Origin: Rhodoblastus sp. 17X3 | GTDB taxonomy: Bacteria; Pseudomonadota; Alphaproteobacteria; Rhizobiales; Beijerinckiaceae | Length of the DNA stretch: 43,949 bases | Reading direction: 5' to 3' | Assembly: GCF_030056575.1 (NCBI RefSeq) | Contig: NZ_JASHHX010000028.1 | Location: 1-43,949 of the forward strand | Part shown: positions 7,082 through 17,367 of the stretch, piece after piece | Position numbering within the stretch: position 1 is the first letter of the stretch | Layout: each line of letters begins with the position of its first letter | Program-made: the position numbers and the translations under genes | Notes under the pieces: generated by a model | Told to the model about the DNA's origin: nothing | The model's input: the letters and a program-made list of their open reading frames with translations, nothing else | Database searches by the model: none

Positions 7082-7496
7082 CGCCTTTTATGTCTGTTGG
7101 CTTTCTTTGGGGCCTCGGTCGACGCTGATCGACAATACCTAGTAATTGGAGATTCGGGTGATTATGGCAGCCCAATATGCGATTTCGGCGACGCCGCCAA
7201 TGCCTCATCGCATTCTCGCCGAGGCTATAGGACTGGGTTATTTTTGTTGAATAGCCGCTAATGTATCCGTTGCCGACCGCTCCTACGCAAAGATGCCTTT
7301 GTGGTATTGAGCCCTGACATTGTTCCTTGGATGAAAAAGGAAAACGTACCTGTTCGTATCGTAAGCCGATATAGATCGGCCATTTAGAGAAGCGTTCTTG
7401 TTTCTTTTACAGGCTGGCCCGAATCGAAAAAAATTCGTTAGAATCATCGTTGAAGCTAGTTGAAAGCGTGAAAGAATGCACGATCCAAAAAGTAAA
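7082..7496. other. Intergenic region, no gene seen
   Basis: These 415 bases lie upstream of the ASCH gene. They are more AT-rich than the neighbours (for example 7320-7450) and all frames are broken or lack family features. The promoter of the ASCH-kinase operon should be at the left edge. I see no RNA gene. Confidence 0.4.
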
Positions 7497-7850
7497 CTAC
7501 GTCAGCCATCGCAACTCTGTAGCAATCACCTTTCCATCGCGTATCAAGCGATAATAGCAGTCTTGGTAACAGCATGCCAAGCGCCCTTCGGCACTTCGTC
7601 CGTGAATCAAAGCACTGTAGTGCGCCCATACCTCGTCTCCCGATTGGTATTGAGGAAACGAACTTATCGCCCACGGGTCGGATTCGACGTCAATTCGAAC
7701 TGATCGTTTCAATTCGCTTGGGTACGGTCGCATGTCGGGAGGACCGAATTCGCCATCGCGATGCAGCCAATGTGGATCGTGCCCGAGGCGGATCTTAATT
7801 CGTCGCCATAAAGACGGACGTAAGGCGGAGGCATCGACACTTTGCGTCAT
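7497..7850 (-). CDS. Hypothetical protein, 117 aa
   Basis: I do not recognise this protein. It has a composition typical of a real soluble protein (balanced charged residues; aromatic-rich C-terminal half with ESDPWAISSFP, GDEVWAHYSAL and a final strand-like DCYYRLIRDGKVIATEL). It contains two Cys residues in CCYQDC. The start is ATG 7850 and no strong ribosome site is visible. It stands alone, with 416 bases to the ASCH gene downstream and a decayed region upstream. It may be a cargo gene with its own promoter, or the surviving end of a longer gene. Confidence 0.5.
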   Translation of the reverse strand: MTQSVDASALRPSLWRRIKIRLGHDPHWLHRDGEFGPPDMRPYPSELKRSVRIDVESDPWAISSFPQYQSGDEVWAHYSALIHGRSAEGRLACCYQDCYYRLIRDGKVIATELRWLT

Positions 7851-7896
7851 CTTTGCGCCAGCCGAAGAATAAGCGTCGACCCTATGCTGATGTGGT

Positions 7897-8046
7897 TTAT
7901 GAAACCTTAAGCGTTCGCCGTAGGGTTACCAAAGTGTCAGCGCAGTTTGCGCTCCAGCCGCCGAAGCGTTCGGCCGCCTGGCGACGCGAAAGATCTTCGG
8001 CGACCGCCGTCAGAACACGCGCCGACGTAGCACGGCCATCGGCAGC
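7897..8046 (-). pseudogene. Possible IS630-type transposase N-terminal remnant
   Basis: The frame contains RVLTAVAEDLSRRQAAERFGG. This resembles the first helix-turn-helix of IS630-type transposases, where 'LSRRQAAERFGVS' is typical, and is followed by unrelated residues up to TAA at 7897. No start codon with a ribosome site is visible and the rest of the transposase is absent. It is best seen as a short decayed fragment. Confidence 0.4.
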
Positions 8047-8386
8047 ATAACGAACCGATATCGCGGGGCGATATGGACCGCGCAGGAGATTAGCGATTTC
8101 CCAGATTTATCCGGAAATGGCCTTGGTCCCTTTTGAGCGTGATCTTTGCCTTATTTATATCGTTCAGACTGTTCCTTAGCGCTCGATCGAGCGCGAAAGC
8201 CCCTTTTATATTGGAAGGCGATAGCGATCGGCTTGCAGATAGAGTGCTGTTTTTCTCCTTCACGACTTGCAGGATTTGACGAGGAAAAAACCGCTCAAAC
8301 TATAGGTGGCTCTAGGTGTAGATTTGTAGAGCACTGCGCATAGCCGAGTGCATGTGGTCGTCTGTTCGCGAGCGAGTAGGCGTCGT
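8047..8386. other. Intergenic region with two short palindromes, no gene seen
   Basis: There is no convincing frame. Two short inverted repeats stand out: ATATCGC-GGG-GCGATAT at 8058-8074 and GCGCTCGATCGAGCGC at 8179-8194. Either could be a regulator site or part of a terminator for the gene ending at 8387, but neither is followed by a T run. No RNA gene was recognised. Confidence 0.4.
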
Positions 8387-8947
8387 TCAGGCTAGCCGCG
8401 GATATCCGGCCAGCATTTGGGCCGCTTGGCCGTGTGTGATCACACGCTGAAAGCTGGCGAGCCGAGGATCGGTCAGCTTCTCTGGCCCGCAGAAAAGGAC
8501 GGTGGTCCAGTCGTGATGGGCATTCAGGGTCGGCCGCGACTCATGGGTCTTTGCGAAGCAGGCGGCGCGCATCGGATAGGCTTCTGGCTGCCCGGGTGCG
8601 AACAATTCGCTGACAAGCTTGAACTCGATATGGATCGCCAAAATGCGGCTGGTAGCTTGGTTTTCAAGGAAGAAAATTGCGTCAGATTCGGCTCTCTTGG
8701 TGTTGATCGGTCGGCAGGTGCAATTGCTTTCTCGGCCGCACCAATAGTTCGCCCAGAAGGGCTGTTTCGTTGGCTTGGTCGACCAGCGCACGTTGCGTTG
8801 CTCGTCGATGAGGATCCGCGCACCGCTGTAGGTGGATTCGACCGGCGTGCCGGCGATCAGCCAGTCGCGAACCTTCTGGGACTGGAAAACGCCCTCTGCG
8901 ATGGCGTCGAGGTAGGGCTGAGCCTTGGCGGAATAAGCGGTCGGCAT
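8387..8947 (-). CDS. Putative PD-(D/E)XK-fold nuclease downstream of hsdR
   Basis: This 186-aa protein has the layout of a PD-(D/E)XK nuclease core: an acidic residue before a strand (Asp89, ESDAIFF), then strand LAIHIEFK with Glu108 and Lys110 as the E-x-K pair, followed by a helix-forming segment (GQPEAYPMRAACF). The second half contains HHDWTTVLFCG. I have seen similar proteins only as hypothetical Rhizobiales proteins, so the nuclease assignment rests on this motif pattern. It starts 69 nt after the hsdR stop on the same strand, which makes it a candidate fifth gene of the restriction operon. It could cut DNA as an auxiliary nuclease, or it may be a catalytically inactive partner. The C-x-C cysteines near residue 76 may bind metal. 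Confidence 0.55.
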   Translation of the reverse strand: MPTAYSAKAQPYLDAIAEGVFQSQKVRDWLIAGTPVESTYSGARILIDEQRNVRWSTKPTKQPFWANYWCGRESNCTCRPINTKRAESDAIFFLENQATSRILAIHIEFKLVSELFAPGQPEAYPMRAACFAKTHESRPTLNAHHDWTTVLFCGPEKLTDPRLASFQRVITHGQAAQMLAGYPRLA

Positions 8948-9016
8948 GGGTGGCGGTTCTTTCGGGAGCCTAGGTTGAAGCGGGTCAAGTCGATCGACGA
9001 CGAGGAGACGCCGCGC

Positions 9017-12000
9017 TCACGCCGCCCATGCCGCCGAAAGCGCCTCTGCCTGCTGTAAGACATTGAGCACAGCGGCGTCCTGCAGATCGGGCGGATAGCC
9101 GTATTTCCGCAGTAGCCGTTTCACATGCCGCCGGATGTTGGCCCGGGCGCTATCGCGGTGGGTCCAGTCGGTCGTCACGTTGCTCTTGATGACGATCACC
9201 AATTCATGCGCGATCACCCGCAGCGCCGGTTCGCCCATGGCCTCGCGCGCGCTCTGGTTTTTGGCCAGGGCGTCATAGAAGGCGAGTTCCTCGTTGCTGA
9301 GGCCGGTGTCCTCGCCTCGCGCCCGCGCCGCCCTTATGTCCTTCGCCAGCTGGATCAGTTCTTCAAGAATTTGGGCGGTCGTCAGCGCGTTGGCATGATA
9401 ACGGGCAATGGCCGCCACCAGCCGATCGGAAAACAGCTTGGCCTGCGTGACGTTGCGCTGGGATTGAGCGTGGACGTCGCCATTGATGAGCTTTTTCAAC
9501 GCCTCGATGGCGAGGTTCTTTTTACTGGTCTGGCGCACTTCGGCCAAAAACTCGTCTGACAGGATTGAAATGTCCGGCGATTGAAGCCCCGCCGCCTTCA
9601 TGATGTCCACGATCTCGGTGGAGACAACCGCGCGGCTCACGATCTGCTGGATGGCGAGTTCACGATCGGCCGAACTGCGCTTTCCGTCGCCAGGCATGGT
9701 TTTGAGCAGCGCCGCGCGGATCGCCTGGAAGAAACCGACCTCATCGCGGATGACACGGGCCTCGTCGCTCGCGCCAGACAGCGCAAACGCCTTCGACAGC
9801 GCCACGACCCCATCGGCATAGCGGCGGTGCGCCCGCTTCTTGCCTTCGTCTGTTGCCTCCTTGGCGGCGTCCTCCTGCGCGAGCGTCAACACCCAATCCA
9901 TCGCGCCGGCCATAACGGCAAGCCGAGACTGCGGCGTCGCCTTTGGGTCCAGCGCCGGCCGATAATCGAATCCGCCCAATGTATCCGGCCGGAACATCGC
10001 CTTCACGACCTCGTAACGCTTGACCATTTCCTCAATGGCCTGCGCCTCGTCGATGCCGGTCTGGTCGCGATCGCCGCCGGAATAAAGCCCCAGCGCGCTT
10101 TTCAGGTTCTGCGCGATGCCGATGTAATCCACGACCAGCCCCGCGGGCTTGTCCTTGAACACGCGATTGACGCGGGCGATGGCCTGCATCAGGCCGTGGC
10201 CTTTCATCGGCTTGTCGACATACATCGTGTGCATGCAGGGCGCATCAAAACCGGTCAGCCACATGTCGCGCACGATCACGAGTTTTAGGGCGTCCTTCGG
10301 GTCCTTGGCGCGTTTGGCGATGCCCTCCCGCCGAGGTTTTGGGCGCTTGCCGATATGCGCCTGCCACTCCAGCGGGTCGGACGCAGCGCCGGTCATAACG
10401 ACCTTGATCGCGCCGGCGTCGTCGTCGTCGCTATGCCAGTTGGGCCGGACCTGGATAATCGCGTCGTAAAGAGCCACGCAAATCCGGCGGCTCATGCAGA
10501 CGATCATAGCCTTTCCGGCGAGCGCCTCGGTCCGCGCCTCGAAATGTTTGACGATGTCCTCTGCCACAAGCGCGATGCGCTTCTCCGCGCCGACCAGCGC
10601 CTCGACGCTTGCCCATTTACGCTTGAGGCGTTCCTGCTCGCTCTGCGCCTCGTCGCCGGTCACTTCATCGACTTCTCCGTCGATCAAGGGCTTTTCGTCC
10701 TCGTCGAGTTCGATCCGCGCCAGGCGGCTTTCATAATAAATCGGCACCGTCGCGCCGTCCTCGACCGCGCGGCTGATGTCGTAAATGTCGATATAGTCGC
10801 CAAACACGGCGGGCGTGTTTACGTCCTCTTTCTCGATCGGCGTTCCGGTGAAGCCGATGAAGGAGGCATTAGGCAGGCCATCGCGCAGATATTTGGCGAA
10901 GCCATAGGAAATCTCGCCGGTCTTGCTCTCGACCTTCGCGCCAAAGCCATATTGGCTGCGGTGCGCCTCATCGGCGATGACCACAACATTTCGACGCTCA
11001 GTCAAAACTGCATAGTCGGTCGTGCCAGCGTCCGGCGAGAATTTCTGCAAGGTCGTGAAGATCACCCCGCCCGACGGGCGATCCAGCAGTTTCCGCAAAT
11101 GGTCGCGGTCCTCGGCCTGGAGCGGAGTCTGGCGCAACAGGTCCTTGCACATGCTGAAAGTGCTGAACAATTGATCGTCAAGATCGTTGCGGTCTGTCAA
11201 CACCACGAGCGTTGGGTTTTCCATGGCCGGATGCTTGATGATCTGGCCAGCATAGAAGGCCATCAGCAGGCTTTTGCCGGACCCTTGCGTGTGCCAGATG
11301 ACGCCGACCTTGCGGTCGCCGCCAGGCGCGGTTGCGGCAATCGTGCAGGTCACCGCTCGGCGCACGGCGTGGAATTGATGATAGCCGGCGAGTATTTTGA
11401 TGACATCGCCGCCGGTGTCGCCAAAGACGATGAAATCTTTGATAATGTCGAGAAAGTGACGGCGGTCGAACACGCCCTTCAAAACCGTCTCTAATTCCGG
11501 CTTCCCCTTGGGCGCCAAATCGTCGCCGGTGATCGTTCGCCAAGGCATAAACCTTTCGCGGTCAGCGGTCAGAGAACCGATCCGCGCGACGATGCCGTCC
11601 GACGTCAACAAAGCCGCGTTGGTGCGAAACAACGAACTGATCTGGTTCTTGTAGGTTTGCAACTGATTGAAAGCGCCGTCGATGGTCGCATTCTCGTCGC
11701 GGGGGTTTTTCAATTCGATGACGCCGAGTGGCAGGCCATTGACGAAAATCACGACATCGGGGCGGCGGTTGGTTTTGTTCTCGATGACGGTGAATTGGTT
11801 GATCGCCAACCAGTCGTTGGCGTCGGGTTCATCAAAATCGAGCAGCCGCGCCTGTTCGCCGCCGATGGTCCCGTCGTCGCGCCGGACCTCGACGGGGACG
11901 CCCTCGACCAGATAGCGATGCAGCCGCCGGTTCTCGCCAATGAGCGACGGCGTTTCGGATTGCAGGATTTTGGCCAAAACTTCTACGCGCGTTTCTGTCG

Positions 12001-12190
12001 CGAGACTCGGATTCAGCTTTTGGATCGCCTTGCGCAGCCGCTCGACGAGAACGACATCGCCATAGCTCGCGCGCTCGGCGTGCCGTCCATCCGGGCCAAT
12101 GTCGAGGCCGCTGACCGGCTGATAGCCCAATTCTTCAAGCCAAGCGAGCGCGGCGTCCTCGACATGACTTTCGGTGATCTTTTGTATCAT
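9017..12190 (-). CDS. hsdR: Type I restriction enzyme, R subunit (HsdR)
   Basis: At 1057 aa it has the normal HsdR length and domain order. The N-terminal PD-(D/E)XK nuclease has Asp145 and the Glu159-x-Lys161 pair (RPDVVIF, then GVIELKNP). The SF2 translocase motor follows, with Walker A TQGSGKS (301-307), DEAH box at 407-410 and motif III-like FTGTP. The C-terminal helical part contacts HsdM. The protein translocates and cuts DNA lacking the host methylation at the HsdS site. The ATG 12190 start overlaps the Mrr-like gene stop as ATGA, so expression is coupled to the upstream genes. No frameshift or lost motif is visible, so the subunit should be active. Confidence 0.96.
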   Translation of the reverse strand: MIQKITESHVEDAALAWLEELGYQPVSGLDIGPDGRHAERASYGDVVLVERLRKAIQKLNPSLATETRVEVLAKILQSETPSLIGENRRLHRYLVEGVPVEVRRDDGTIGGEQARLLDFDEPDANDWLAINQFTVIENKTNRRPDVVIFVNGLPLGVIELKNPRDENATIDGAFNQLQTYKNQISSLFRTNAALLTSDGIVARIGSLTADRERFMPWRTITGDDLAPKGKPELETVLKGVFDRRHFLDIIKDFIVFGDTGGDVIKILAGYHQFHAVRRAVTCTIAATAPGGDRKVGVIWHTQGSGKSLLMAFYAGQIIKHPAMENPTLVVLTDRNDLDDQLFSTFSMCKDLLRQTPLQAEDRDHLRKLLDRPSGGVIFTTLQKFSPDAGTTDYAVLTERRNVVVIADEAHRSQYGFGAKVESKTGEISYGFAKYLRDGLPNASFIGFTGTPIEKEDVNTPAVFGDYIDIYDISRAVEDGATVPIYYESRLARIELDEDEKPLIDGEVDEVTGDEAQSEQERLKRKWASVEALVGAEKRIALVAEDIVKHFEARTEALAGKAMIVCMSRRICVALYDAIIQVRPNWHSDDDDAGAIKVVMTGAASDPLEWQAHIGKRPKPRREGIAKRAKDPKDALKLVIVRDMWLTGFDAPCMHTMYVDKPMKGHGLMQAIARVNRVFKDKPAGLVVDYIGIAQNLKSALGLYSGGDRDQTGIDEAQAIEEMVKRYEVVKAMFRPDTLGGFDYRPALDPKATPQSRLAVMAGAMDWVLTLAQEDAAKEATDEGKKRAHRRYADGVVALSKAFALSGASDEARVIRDEVGFFQAIRAALLKTMPGDGKRSSADRELAIQQIVSRAVVSTEIVDIMKAAGLQSPDISILSDEFLAEVRQTSKKNLAIEALKKLINGDVHAQSQRNVTQAKLFSDRLVAAIARYHANALTTAQILEELIQLAKDIRAARARGEDTGLSNEELAFYDALAKNQSAREAMGEPALRVIAHELVIVIKSNVTTDWTHRDSARANIRRHVKRLLRKYGYPPDLQDAAVLNVLQQAEALSAAWAA

Positions 12191-13158
12191 ACGAGCACTA
12201 AACCGGGCCTGAGGCCGAGTTGCTCGCGGAATGGTTCCGGGATGTCTTGCCAGTGTTCGATCAGCAAATCGACAAGCTGGCTGCCATTGATCAGCCCAAT
12301 CCGGGGGAAGCCATTTTCCAGCGCAACGTCCATGGCGGTGGCTTGAAAGTCTGCGGTCGTGATAAACGCTCCCTGGCCGCCGAAGGGGATCGCCTGCCGA
12401 AGCTGACGAACAACATTGGCGCTGATTTTGGAACCCAATTTATATCGCTTGGCTTGCACAAAGAGCTTCACTTTGGCGAGATTGGATGCGTTTAGTTCGC
12501 CCGTCGCATCCACGCCGCCGTCGCCGGTTTTTCCGGTCACTTCCGATCCATCGAAGCCCAACGCCGTCAAAAGATTGGCTACAAGGTATTCAAATTCTTT
12601 GGGGTCGAGTTCCAGCACCCGGTTCAGAACAACCTCGTATGGGTCATAAGCCTTGTGGGCGAGTGCGGGAGCTAGATTTCCATGACCGGTCGCCGCCAAG
12701 ATTTCGTCCGCCGGCGAAATCCCAAAGACGGTTAGCGATGAACGCAGCGTATTTTGTAGCGGCACCGAAAGACTGGAGCGCGCCAGTGGCTTGCTGGCCC
12801 AAGCCACAGACCGTCGATTTGGATACGGGCACGCGGGATCATCTGGAACATAGGTATAGGTGTTTCCTGGCCCAACAATTCCATGCCAGAGCAATTCGGT
12901 GTTCGCGTCTGGAGTAATCACGAGGTCGCCCGGTGCAATTTCCAATAGGAATCGTCCGATCTGCCCGACTTGTATGCCGATGACCGTGTTGCTTTTGTCG
13001 TCGGGATAAGCCGCCTTGTAGAGTGGATAGAGCGCGTCGTGCGACGTTACGCTCGAAAGATCGCCCAAGTCAGACCACCCGATCCCTGCGTAGCCGCCCT
13101 TCAAAAATTGAGGGGTAGACTTGCCGCCGTCCGCTCGAACGCACCACGCCTTTGTCAC
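12187..13158 (-). CDS. Mrr-like restriction endonuclease inside the type I R-M operon
   Basis: This 323-aa protein has a C-terminal Mrr catalytic domain (about residues 185-290): [14 protein letters not shown], then [11 protein letters not shown] with Asp217, then VQAKRY containing the Q-x-K catalytic pair (235-237), and GAFITTADF. The N-terminal ~140 residues ([19 protein letters not shown]) form a module common in Mrr/restriction-system proteins and probably PUA/EVE-like. Such modules are linked to recognition of modified DNA. Mrr-type enzymes cut methylated DNA. The start is GTG 13158, overlapping the hsdS stop as GTGA; TTG 13164 is less likely. The gene sits between hsdS and hsdR with 4-nt overlaps on both sides, so it is a true operon member. 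Its role with HsdMSR is inferred. Confidence 0.85.
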   Translation of the reverse strand: MTKAWCVRADGGKSTPQFLKGGYAGIGWSDLGDLSSVTSHDALYPLYKAAYPDDKSNTVIGIQVGQIGRFLLEIAPGDLVITPDANTELLWHGIVGPGNTYTYVPDDPACPYPNRRSVAWASKPLARSSLSVPLQNTLRSSLTVFGISPADEILAATGHGNLAPALAHKAYDPYEVVLNRVLELDPKEFEYLVANLLTALGFDGSEVTGKTGDGGVDATGELNASNLAKVKLFVQAKRYKLGSKISANVVRQLRQAIPFGGQGAFITTADFQATAMDVALENGFPRIGLINGSQLVDLLIEHWQDIPEPFREQLGLRPGLVLV

Positions 13159-14438
13159 GCGCAAGCCTCCATAATATTTTCGGCGTCCCGCACGCGGATT
13201 TCGCCGGACATGAGTTTGGGGAGGAGGAGGTCGCGTGCAGCAGCAAGAGAATTATTCTCGAAATATGTTTGAGGGAAGCGGAGTAGCATTGGACGAATTT
13301 TGTCGTTAAAGGCTTGGCGTATTTCAGCACGAGGAATAATTACGGGCATATTTTCTAACGAGTGTCTCCATGTCGCATAAGGAATAGTTGTGCCTGTCGA
13401 ATGAGTTGTTGCATATTCAATAGTAGATTTGCTATGCAGCAACATGCAAGTAAATGCAAAATCACTTGCTTTGAGTGGATGAAAAACAAATACAGTAGTT
13501 CTTGTCGTGCCCTCAAATGGCGAAATGCAAACTTTGTGAAAATATGGACGCATTGCACCAAATAAAATATCATTCTTATAGAATTTTATAAGACTGCTCT
13601 GCGCGTCCGATCCTGGCTTGGTCTCGGTCAAGGTCAGTGACCTAGGCGAAATGCAGTCGATCGGAACGTATGGTTTAGCTCGTGTGTCTTCCGATGGTGT
13701 TGCGCGCTCATTGCGCTGGCCTATCAAATCGCCCAGACAACCAATTGTCCACCCTTCTGGTTTTCCATCGTCATCGATACGGTCGGGGAAAAGGGACCAA
13801 ATGTCCGTCGCAAGATAAGGGGCTCGGCCTTCCATTTTCGCCCGCGTGGGGCCGAAATCGAAGAACCAATCCTTGAAGATCAATCGTGCCATAGATTCGA
13901 GCGTCTCGTTCATGCGGCGGTTGAGGTCAATTTTGTCGTCGAGTGCGCCGAGGACGGAAGATATAGCTTCTTGATCGGGCTTCGGAGGAATTAACAACTC
14001 GAATTTCGGCACATCGCCGCATCGGAGGCTATCGAAAACCGCGCCAACATTATTGAATTTCTCAATCTGAGCCCACCAGCCCGGAGAAATTGTGAGCCAT
14101 CGCAAAAACTGCGGAAGTACGCATTTTCCGTTGGCACGTAACAGGACGAGGTTCTGGCCGAGTGCAAAATCACAATTTTCGCCAAAAGTCGCCGTAACGC
14201 CGGGATTGGTCCTCCTCGAAAGGACGACATCATGAACGCGTGGCTTCGCCTTCTTTGTCCATTCTATGAAATCATCGGTACTGATACGCCGCGCATCGCT
14301 GAAATCAATGCGGCCATTTTTCATCTGCGGAATGGCTACGTAGGGATAGCCATTCGGTGCGGCTGCCGGCGTCTTGTGAACGCAGTCAATCAACTTCACC
14401 CCTGCATTTTCGAGGGTAAGAGTGCGCCAGTCATTCAT
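13155..14438 (-). CDS. hsdS: Type I restriction-modification specificity subunit (HsdS)
   Basis: This 427-aa protein has two target-recognition domains separated by a conserved helical spacer. TRD1 is about residues 1-150, then [31 protein letters not shown] (spacer core around residues 170-200); TRD2 is about 215-390, followed by a second helical repeat ([15 protein letters not shown]). The repeat phrase '[11 protein letters not shown]' is typical of the HsdS C-terminus. HsdS sets the DNA site for both methylation and cleavage. The ATG 14438 start lies inside the hsdM stop region (8-nt overlap). DNA of TRD2 (about 13350-13600) is distinctly AT-rich compared with the flanks, consistent with exchange of the recognition domain by recombination. 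Confidence 0.93.
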   Translation of the reverse strand: MNDWRTLTLENAGVKLIDCVHKTPAAAPNGYPYVAIPQMKNGRIDFSDARRISTDDFIEWTKKAKPRVHDVVLSRRTNPGVTATFGENCDFALGQNLVLLRANGKCVLPQFLRWLTISPGWWAQIEKFNNVGAVFDSLRCGDVPKFELLIPPKPDQEAISSVLGALDDKIDLNRRMNETLESMARLIFKDWFFDFGPTRAKMEGRAPYLATDIWSLFPDRIDDDGKPEGWTIGCLGDLIGQRNERATPSEDTRAKPYVPIDCISPRSLTLTETKPGSDAQSSLIKFYKNDILFGAMRPYFHKVCISPFEGTTRTTVFVFHPLKASDFAFTCMLLHSKSTIEYATTHSTGTTIPYATWRHSLENMPVIIPRAEIRQAFNDKIRPMLLRFPQTYFENNSLAAARDLLLPKLMSGEIRVRDAENIMEACA

Positions 14439-16026
14439 CAACGCCAACTTTCGCTAAGCTGGCGCGAATTGTCTTGGCTAGATCATCCGCCTCAGAAAAC
14501 TGTGCGTCTAAAACGCTACGTAATGCATCAAACCGCTCGGCAAATGGCACATCATCATCCTCGACATCCGCCGCGCCAACATAGCGCCCCGGCGTCAGCA
14601 CGTGGTTATGGTTCCTTATATCCTCCAGTGTCGCCGCCTTGCAGAAGCCGGGCGCGTCGACAAAATCCTTGCCCTCGCGCCATGAGTGGTAGGTCTCGGC
14701 GATACTGGAAATGTCCTCGTCCGAAAACTCTTTCCGCGTGCGGTCTACCAGCGTTCCGAGCTTGCGCGCATCGATGAACAGGACCTCGCCGCGCCGGTCG
14801 CGCAGCTTGCCGCCGGGGTTCTTGTTGCGGGCGAGGAACCACAGGCAGGCCGGGATTTGCGTCGAATAGAAAAGCTGGCCTGGCAGCGCCACCATGCAAT
14901 CGACCACATCGGCTTCGACCATCGCACGGCGGATCACGTCCTCGCCGGATTGGCCTGATGACATTGAGCCATTGGCCAGCACCACGCCCGCCGTTCCGTT
15001 TGGCGAAAGGTGCCAGAGGATATGCTGGAGCCAGCCAAAATTGGCGTTGCCGGCCGGCGGCGCGCCAAAAGTCCAGCGCGCGTCCTCCCGCAGACGATCG
15101 CCGCCCCAGTCGGAAATGTTGAAGGGGGGATTGGCCAGGACATAATCGAAGCGCAGGTCTTTTAGCTCGTCCCTGTGAAAGCTGCCCTCATTGTTCCAGC
15201 GGATGTCGGCGTCGATGCCGCGCACCGCGAGGTTCATCTTGGCCAGCCGCCACGTCGTGTAATTGCTCTCCTGCCCATAGATGGCGATGTCGCCGAGTCG
15301 GCCGCCGTGGCTTTCGACGAATTTTTCAGACTGGACGAACATGCCGCCTGAGCCGCAGCACGGATCATAGACGCGGCCCTTGTAGGGCTCCAGCATCTCG
15401 ACCAGCACGCCCACCACCGAGCGGGGCGTATAGAACTCGCCGCCGCGTTTGCCTTCCGAGCCGGCGAAACCGCCGAGGAAATATTCATAGACGCGCCCGA
15501 GCAGGTCCTTGGCCTTATCGCCGGGCTCGCCGGTGGCGACGCCGGAAATGAGGTCGATCAGTTCGCCCAGCATTACCTTGTCGAGGGCAGGGCGGTTGTA
15601 ATCCTTGGGCAGCACGCCCTTGAGGCCGGGGTTCGCCTTCTCGATCTCGGCCATGGCATCGTCGATCAGCTTGCCGATGGTCGGCTGCTTGGCATTGGCC
15701 TGCAAGGACGACCACCGCGCTTCCTTGGGCACCCAAAACACGTTTTCCGCGAGATATTCATCCGGGTCTTCTGCAGCCTCCGCGTCTTCGGCCAACAGCA
15801 GGGCGCGCTTGGCCTCGAAGGCGATGGAAATGTGCTTGAGGAAGATCAGTCCGAGGGCGACATGCTTGTAATCAGAGGGCTCAAGATTCTTGCGCAGCTT
15901 GTCAGCAGCGAGAAAAAGCTGGGCCTCGAAGCCGAGATTGGCACCATTGCCGTTGCTTTTCGATTTCTTGGCTGCAGGCTCGGCGGCGGGGCTGGCGGCG
16001 TCTTTTTTCGGGCGGCCTCTGGGCAT
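14431..16026 (-). CDS. hsdM: Type I restriction-modification methyltransferase subunit (HsdM)
   Basis: At 531 aa it has the standard HsdM layout. An HsdM N-terminal domain (about residues 35-170) is followed by an N6-adenine methyltransferase fold with the SAM-binding motif [10 protein letters not shown] (221-230) and the catalytic NPPF motif (299-302). It methylates adenine in the HsdS-defined site to protect host DNA. The first 28 residues are low-complexity and basic ([13 protein letters not shown]), probably a flexible tail. ATG 16026 has an AAGGA-type ribosome site just upstream. It is the first gene of the operon hsdM-hsdS-mrr-hsdR. The 210-bp gap upstream probably holds the operon promoter next to the XRE regulator gene. 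Confidence 0.95.
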   Translation of the reverse strand: MPRGRPKKDAASPAAEPAAKKSKSNGNGANLGFEAQLFLAADKLRKNLEPSDYKHVALGLIFLKHISIAFEAKRALLLAEDAEAAEDPDEYLAENVFWVPKEARWSSLQANAKQPTIGKLIDDAMAEIEKANPGLKGVLPKDYNRPALDKVMLGELIDLISGVATGEPGDKAKDLLGRVYEYFLGGFAGSEGKRGGEFYTPRSVVGVLVEMLEPYKGRVYDPCCGSGGMFVQSEKFVESHGGRLGDIAIYGQESNYTTWRLAKMNLAVRGIDADIRWNNEGSFHRDELKDLRFDYVLANPPFNISDWGGDRLREDARWTFGAPPAGNANFGWLQHILWHLSPNGTAGVVLANGSMSSGQSGEDVIRRAMVEADVVDCMVALPGQLFYSTQIPACLWFLARNKNPGGKLRDRRGEVLFIDARKLGTLVDRTRKEFSDEDISSIAETYHSWREGKDFVDAPGFCKAATLEDIRNHNHVLTPGRYVGAADVEDDDVPFAERFDALRSVLDAQFSEADDLAKTIRASLAKVGVDE

Positions 16027-16236
16027 TTCATTCCTTAAAATGTTTTGAATTCAGAGCGCGTAGGCACCGAAAAAACGTTAGTCCAGCCGCTAAAATGCTC
16101 GGCAGGGAGAAAGAACCTCGCAAACCCAAAACGGCAAATCACCGGAATGATTAGTCTAGACCATAACCGCGCTGGTTGGCCTCGAAAATAGGCTAGGTCA
16201 TCAAATTCGCAAAGCGGCATTCCGCCCGAACTTTGC

Positions 16237-16476
16237 CTAGGCGCCTGTCAGATCGTCCTTGAGCAAGGTCCACGCCTCGACCCGGAGGCCAACCGCGATA
16301 CGGGCAATGTTGTCGACCGACACGTTACGTTCGGCTCGCTCGACGGCGCTCAGATAGGTTCTGTTGATTCCGCATTCGTGGGCCAACGCTTCCTGGCTAA
16401 GGCCGCGCTCAGCACGGATCCGGCGCATGTTCTTCGCCAGGATATCTCGCAGGGGGCCTTTGTGCGTCCTTTTCAC
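16237..16476 (-). CDS. XRE-family HTH regulator, probable controller of the R-M operon
   Basis: The core is a Cro/C1-type helix-turn-helix: RRIRAERGLSQEALAHECGINRTYLSAVERAERNVSVDNIARIA. Restriction-controller (C) proteins have the same fold and size. The GTG 16476 start gives 79 aa. The open frame extends upstream to 16608 with a very basic, low-complexity N-terminus that looks non-coding, and ATG 16428 is a third option. It lies 210 bp upstream of hsdM on the same strand and back to back with the zinc-ribbon gene (16609). From this place it could regulate both directions. The assignment as an R-M controller is inferred from position. Confidence 0.8.
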   Translation of the reverse strand: MKRTHKGPLRDILAKNMRRIRAERGLSQEALAHECGINRTYLSAVERAERNVSVDNIARIAVGLRVEAWTLLKDDLTGA

Positions 16477-16608
16477 GGACGCAATCGTGCGGATTGCCGG
16501 TTTTAAGGCGACCGCTTTTAAGTTACATTCGTTCTTGGTCTTGGCCCTTTTGTTTTTGCGAAGCTGGCTCCTCCGATACCGAGGCCGCTGGCCGCGGCGG
16601 AGCGGCAA

Positions 16609-17328
16609 ATGCGATTGTTTGAATGTGATAGATGCAAAGCAGTAAACCGGATTAAAGAGTTTCGCCTCGATAAACAGCCGATTTGCGGCGCTTGTGGTCA
16701 GGAACTTACCGATTTTCCATTTTGTCGAATTGTTCGACGTGCACGGTCAGCGTGGGGAGCAATAATTTTCGTGCTGACCATCGTTGGCTTTGGCGGTGTC
16801 TTTGCGCTAGCGCTGCCTGATGCTTCTCAGCGAGGCCAAACGGCTTCGCCTGCCGCTGTTGCACCGCCTCCTACTGCTTTGGTGCGTCCCCCCACTCCGT
16901 CGCCGCCGGCTGTTTATCAGTCAAACGCCATACTGGATGCGGGCAGAAAATCACGCGTGGCTCCTTTGTCCGTTCGAACGCCAAGTGGGAGCGGCGGCTA
17001 TTACGTGAAGCTTACGGATCCTTCGAGCGGCGAGCCGCGATTAGCTTTCTTCGTCAACGCGGGGAGCCAATTCGATACGAAAGCAGCGCTCGGTAAGTAT
17101 CATATTCGTTTTGCGACAGGAGAGCGGTGGCTAGGGTGCGCATACAATTGCAAAAAGCCCATATTTTGGCCAAAGACGCATTATTTTCGCTTAGATTCAA
17201 CATTTACTTTTAGCTCAAATACAAAAGACGAAGGCATAGAATACCAAGGCCATACCCTGGAACTTATCATGCAGCGCGATGGAAATCTGAGCGAGACGGA
17301 AATCTCCGAAGCCGAGTTTGGAGATTAA
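16609..17328 (+). CDS. Zinc-ribbon membrane protein of unknown function
   Basis: This 239-aa protein starts at ATG 16609 behind GGAG. Residues 5-31 form a C-x2-C ... C-x2-C zinc ribbon (CDRC and CGAC). One transmembrane helix follows (about residues 48-70, AIIFVLTIVGFGGVFAL), then a Pro/Ala-rich linker, then a beta-rich domain (about 115-230: GGYYVKLTDPSSGEPRLAFFVNAG, then YHIRFATGERWLGCAYNCKKP). The linker and C-terminal domain probably lie outside the cytoplasm and the ribbon inside. The C-terminal domain looks like a small carbohydrate- or ligand-binding beta fold, but I cannot name it. It is divergent from the XRE regulator and followed after 39 bp by 17368-17688, likely one operon. Its function is unknown. 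Confidence 0.65.
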   Translation: MRLFECDRCKAVNRIKEFRLDKQPICGACGQELTDFPFCRIVRRARSAWGAIIFVLTIVGFGGVFALALPDASQRGQTASPAAVAPPPTALVRPPTPSPPAVYQSNAILDAGRKSRVAPLSVRTPSGSGGYYVKLTDPSSGEPRLAFFVNAGSQFDTKAALGKYHIRFATGERWLGCAYNCKKPIFWPKTHYFRLDSTFTFSSNTKDEGIEYQGHTLELIMQRDGNLSETEISEAEFGD

Positions 17329-17367
17329 CGCCGCCCGGCCCAGCCCACGTCTCCAAGGAAATCACGG

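Noticed and set aside
7853-8050. Small basic plus-strand frame
   Set aside because: It has a TTG start without ribosome site and Arg/Ala-rich composition, and it overlaps a better IS630-like remnant on the other strand.
10355-11494. Long plus-strand frame opposite hsdR (379 aa)
   Set aside because: It is a shadow of hsdR in GC-rich DNA, with no motif of its own and no start site.
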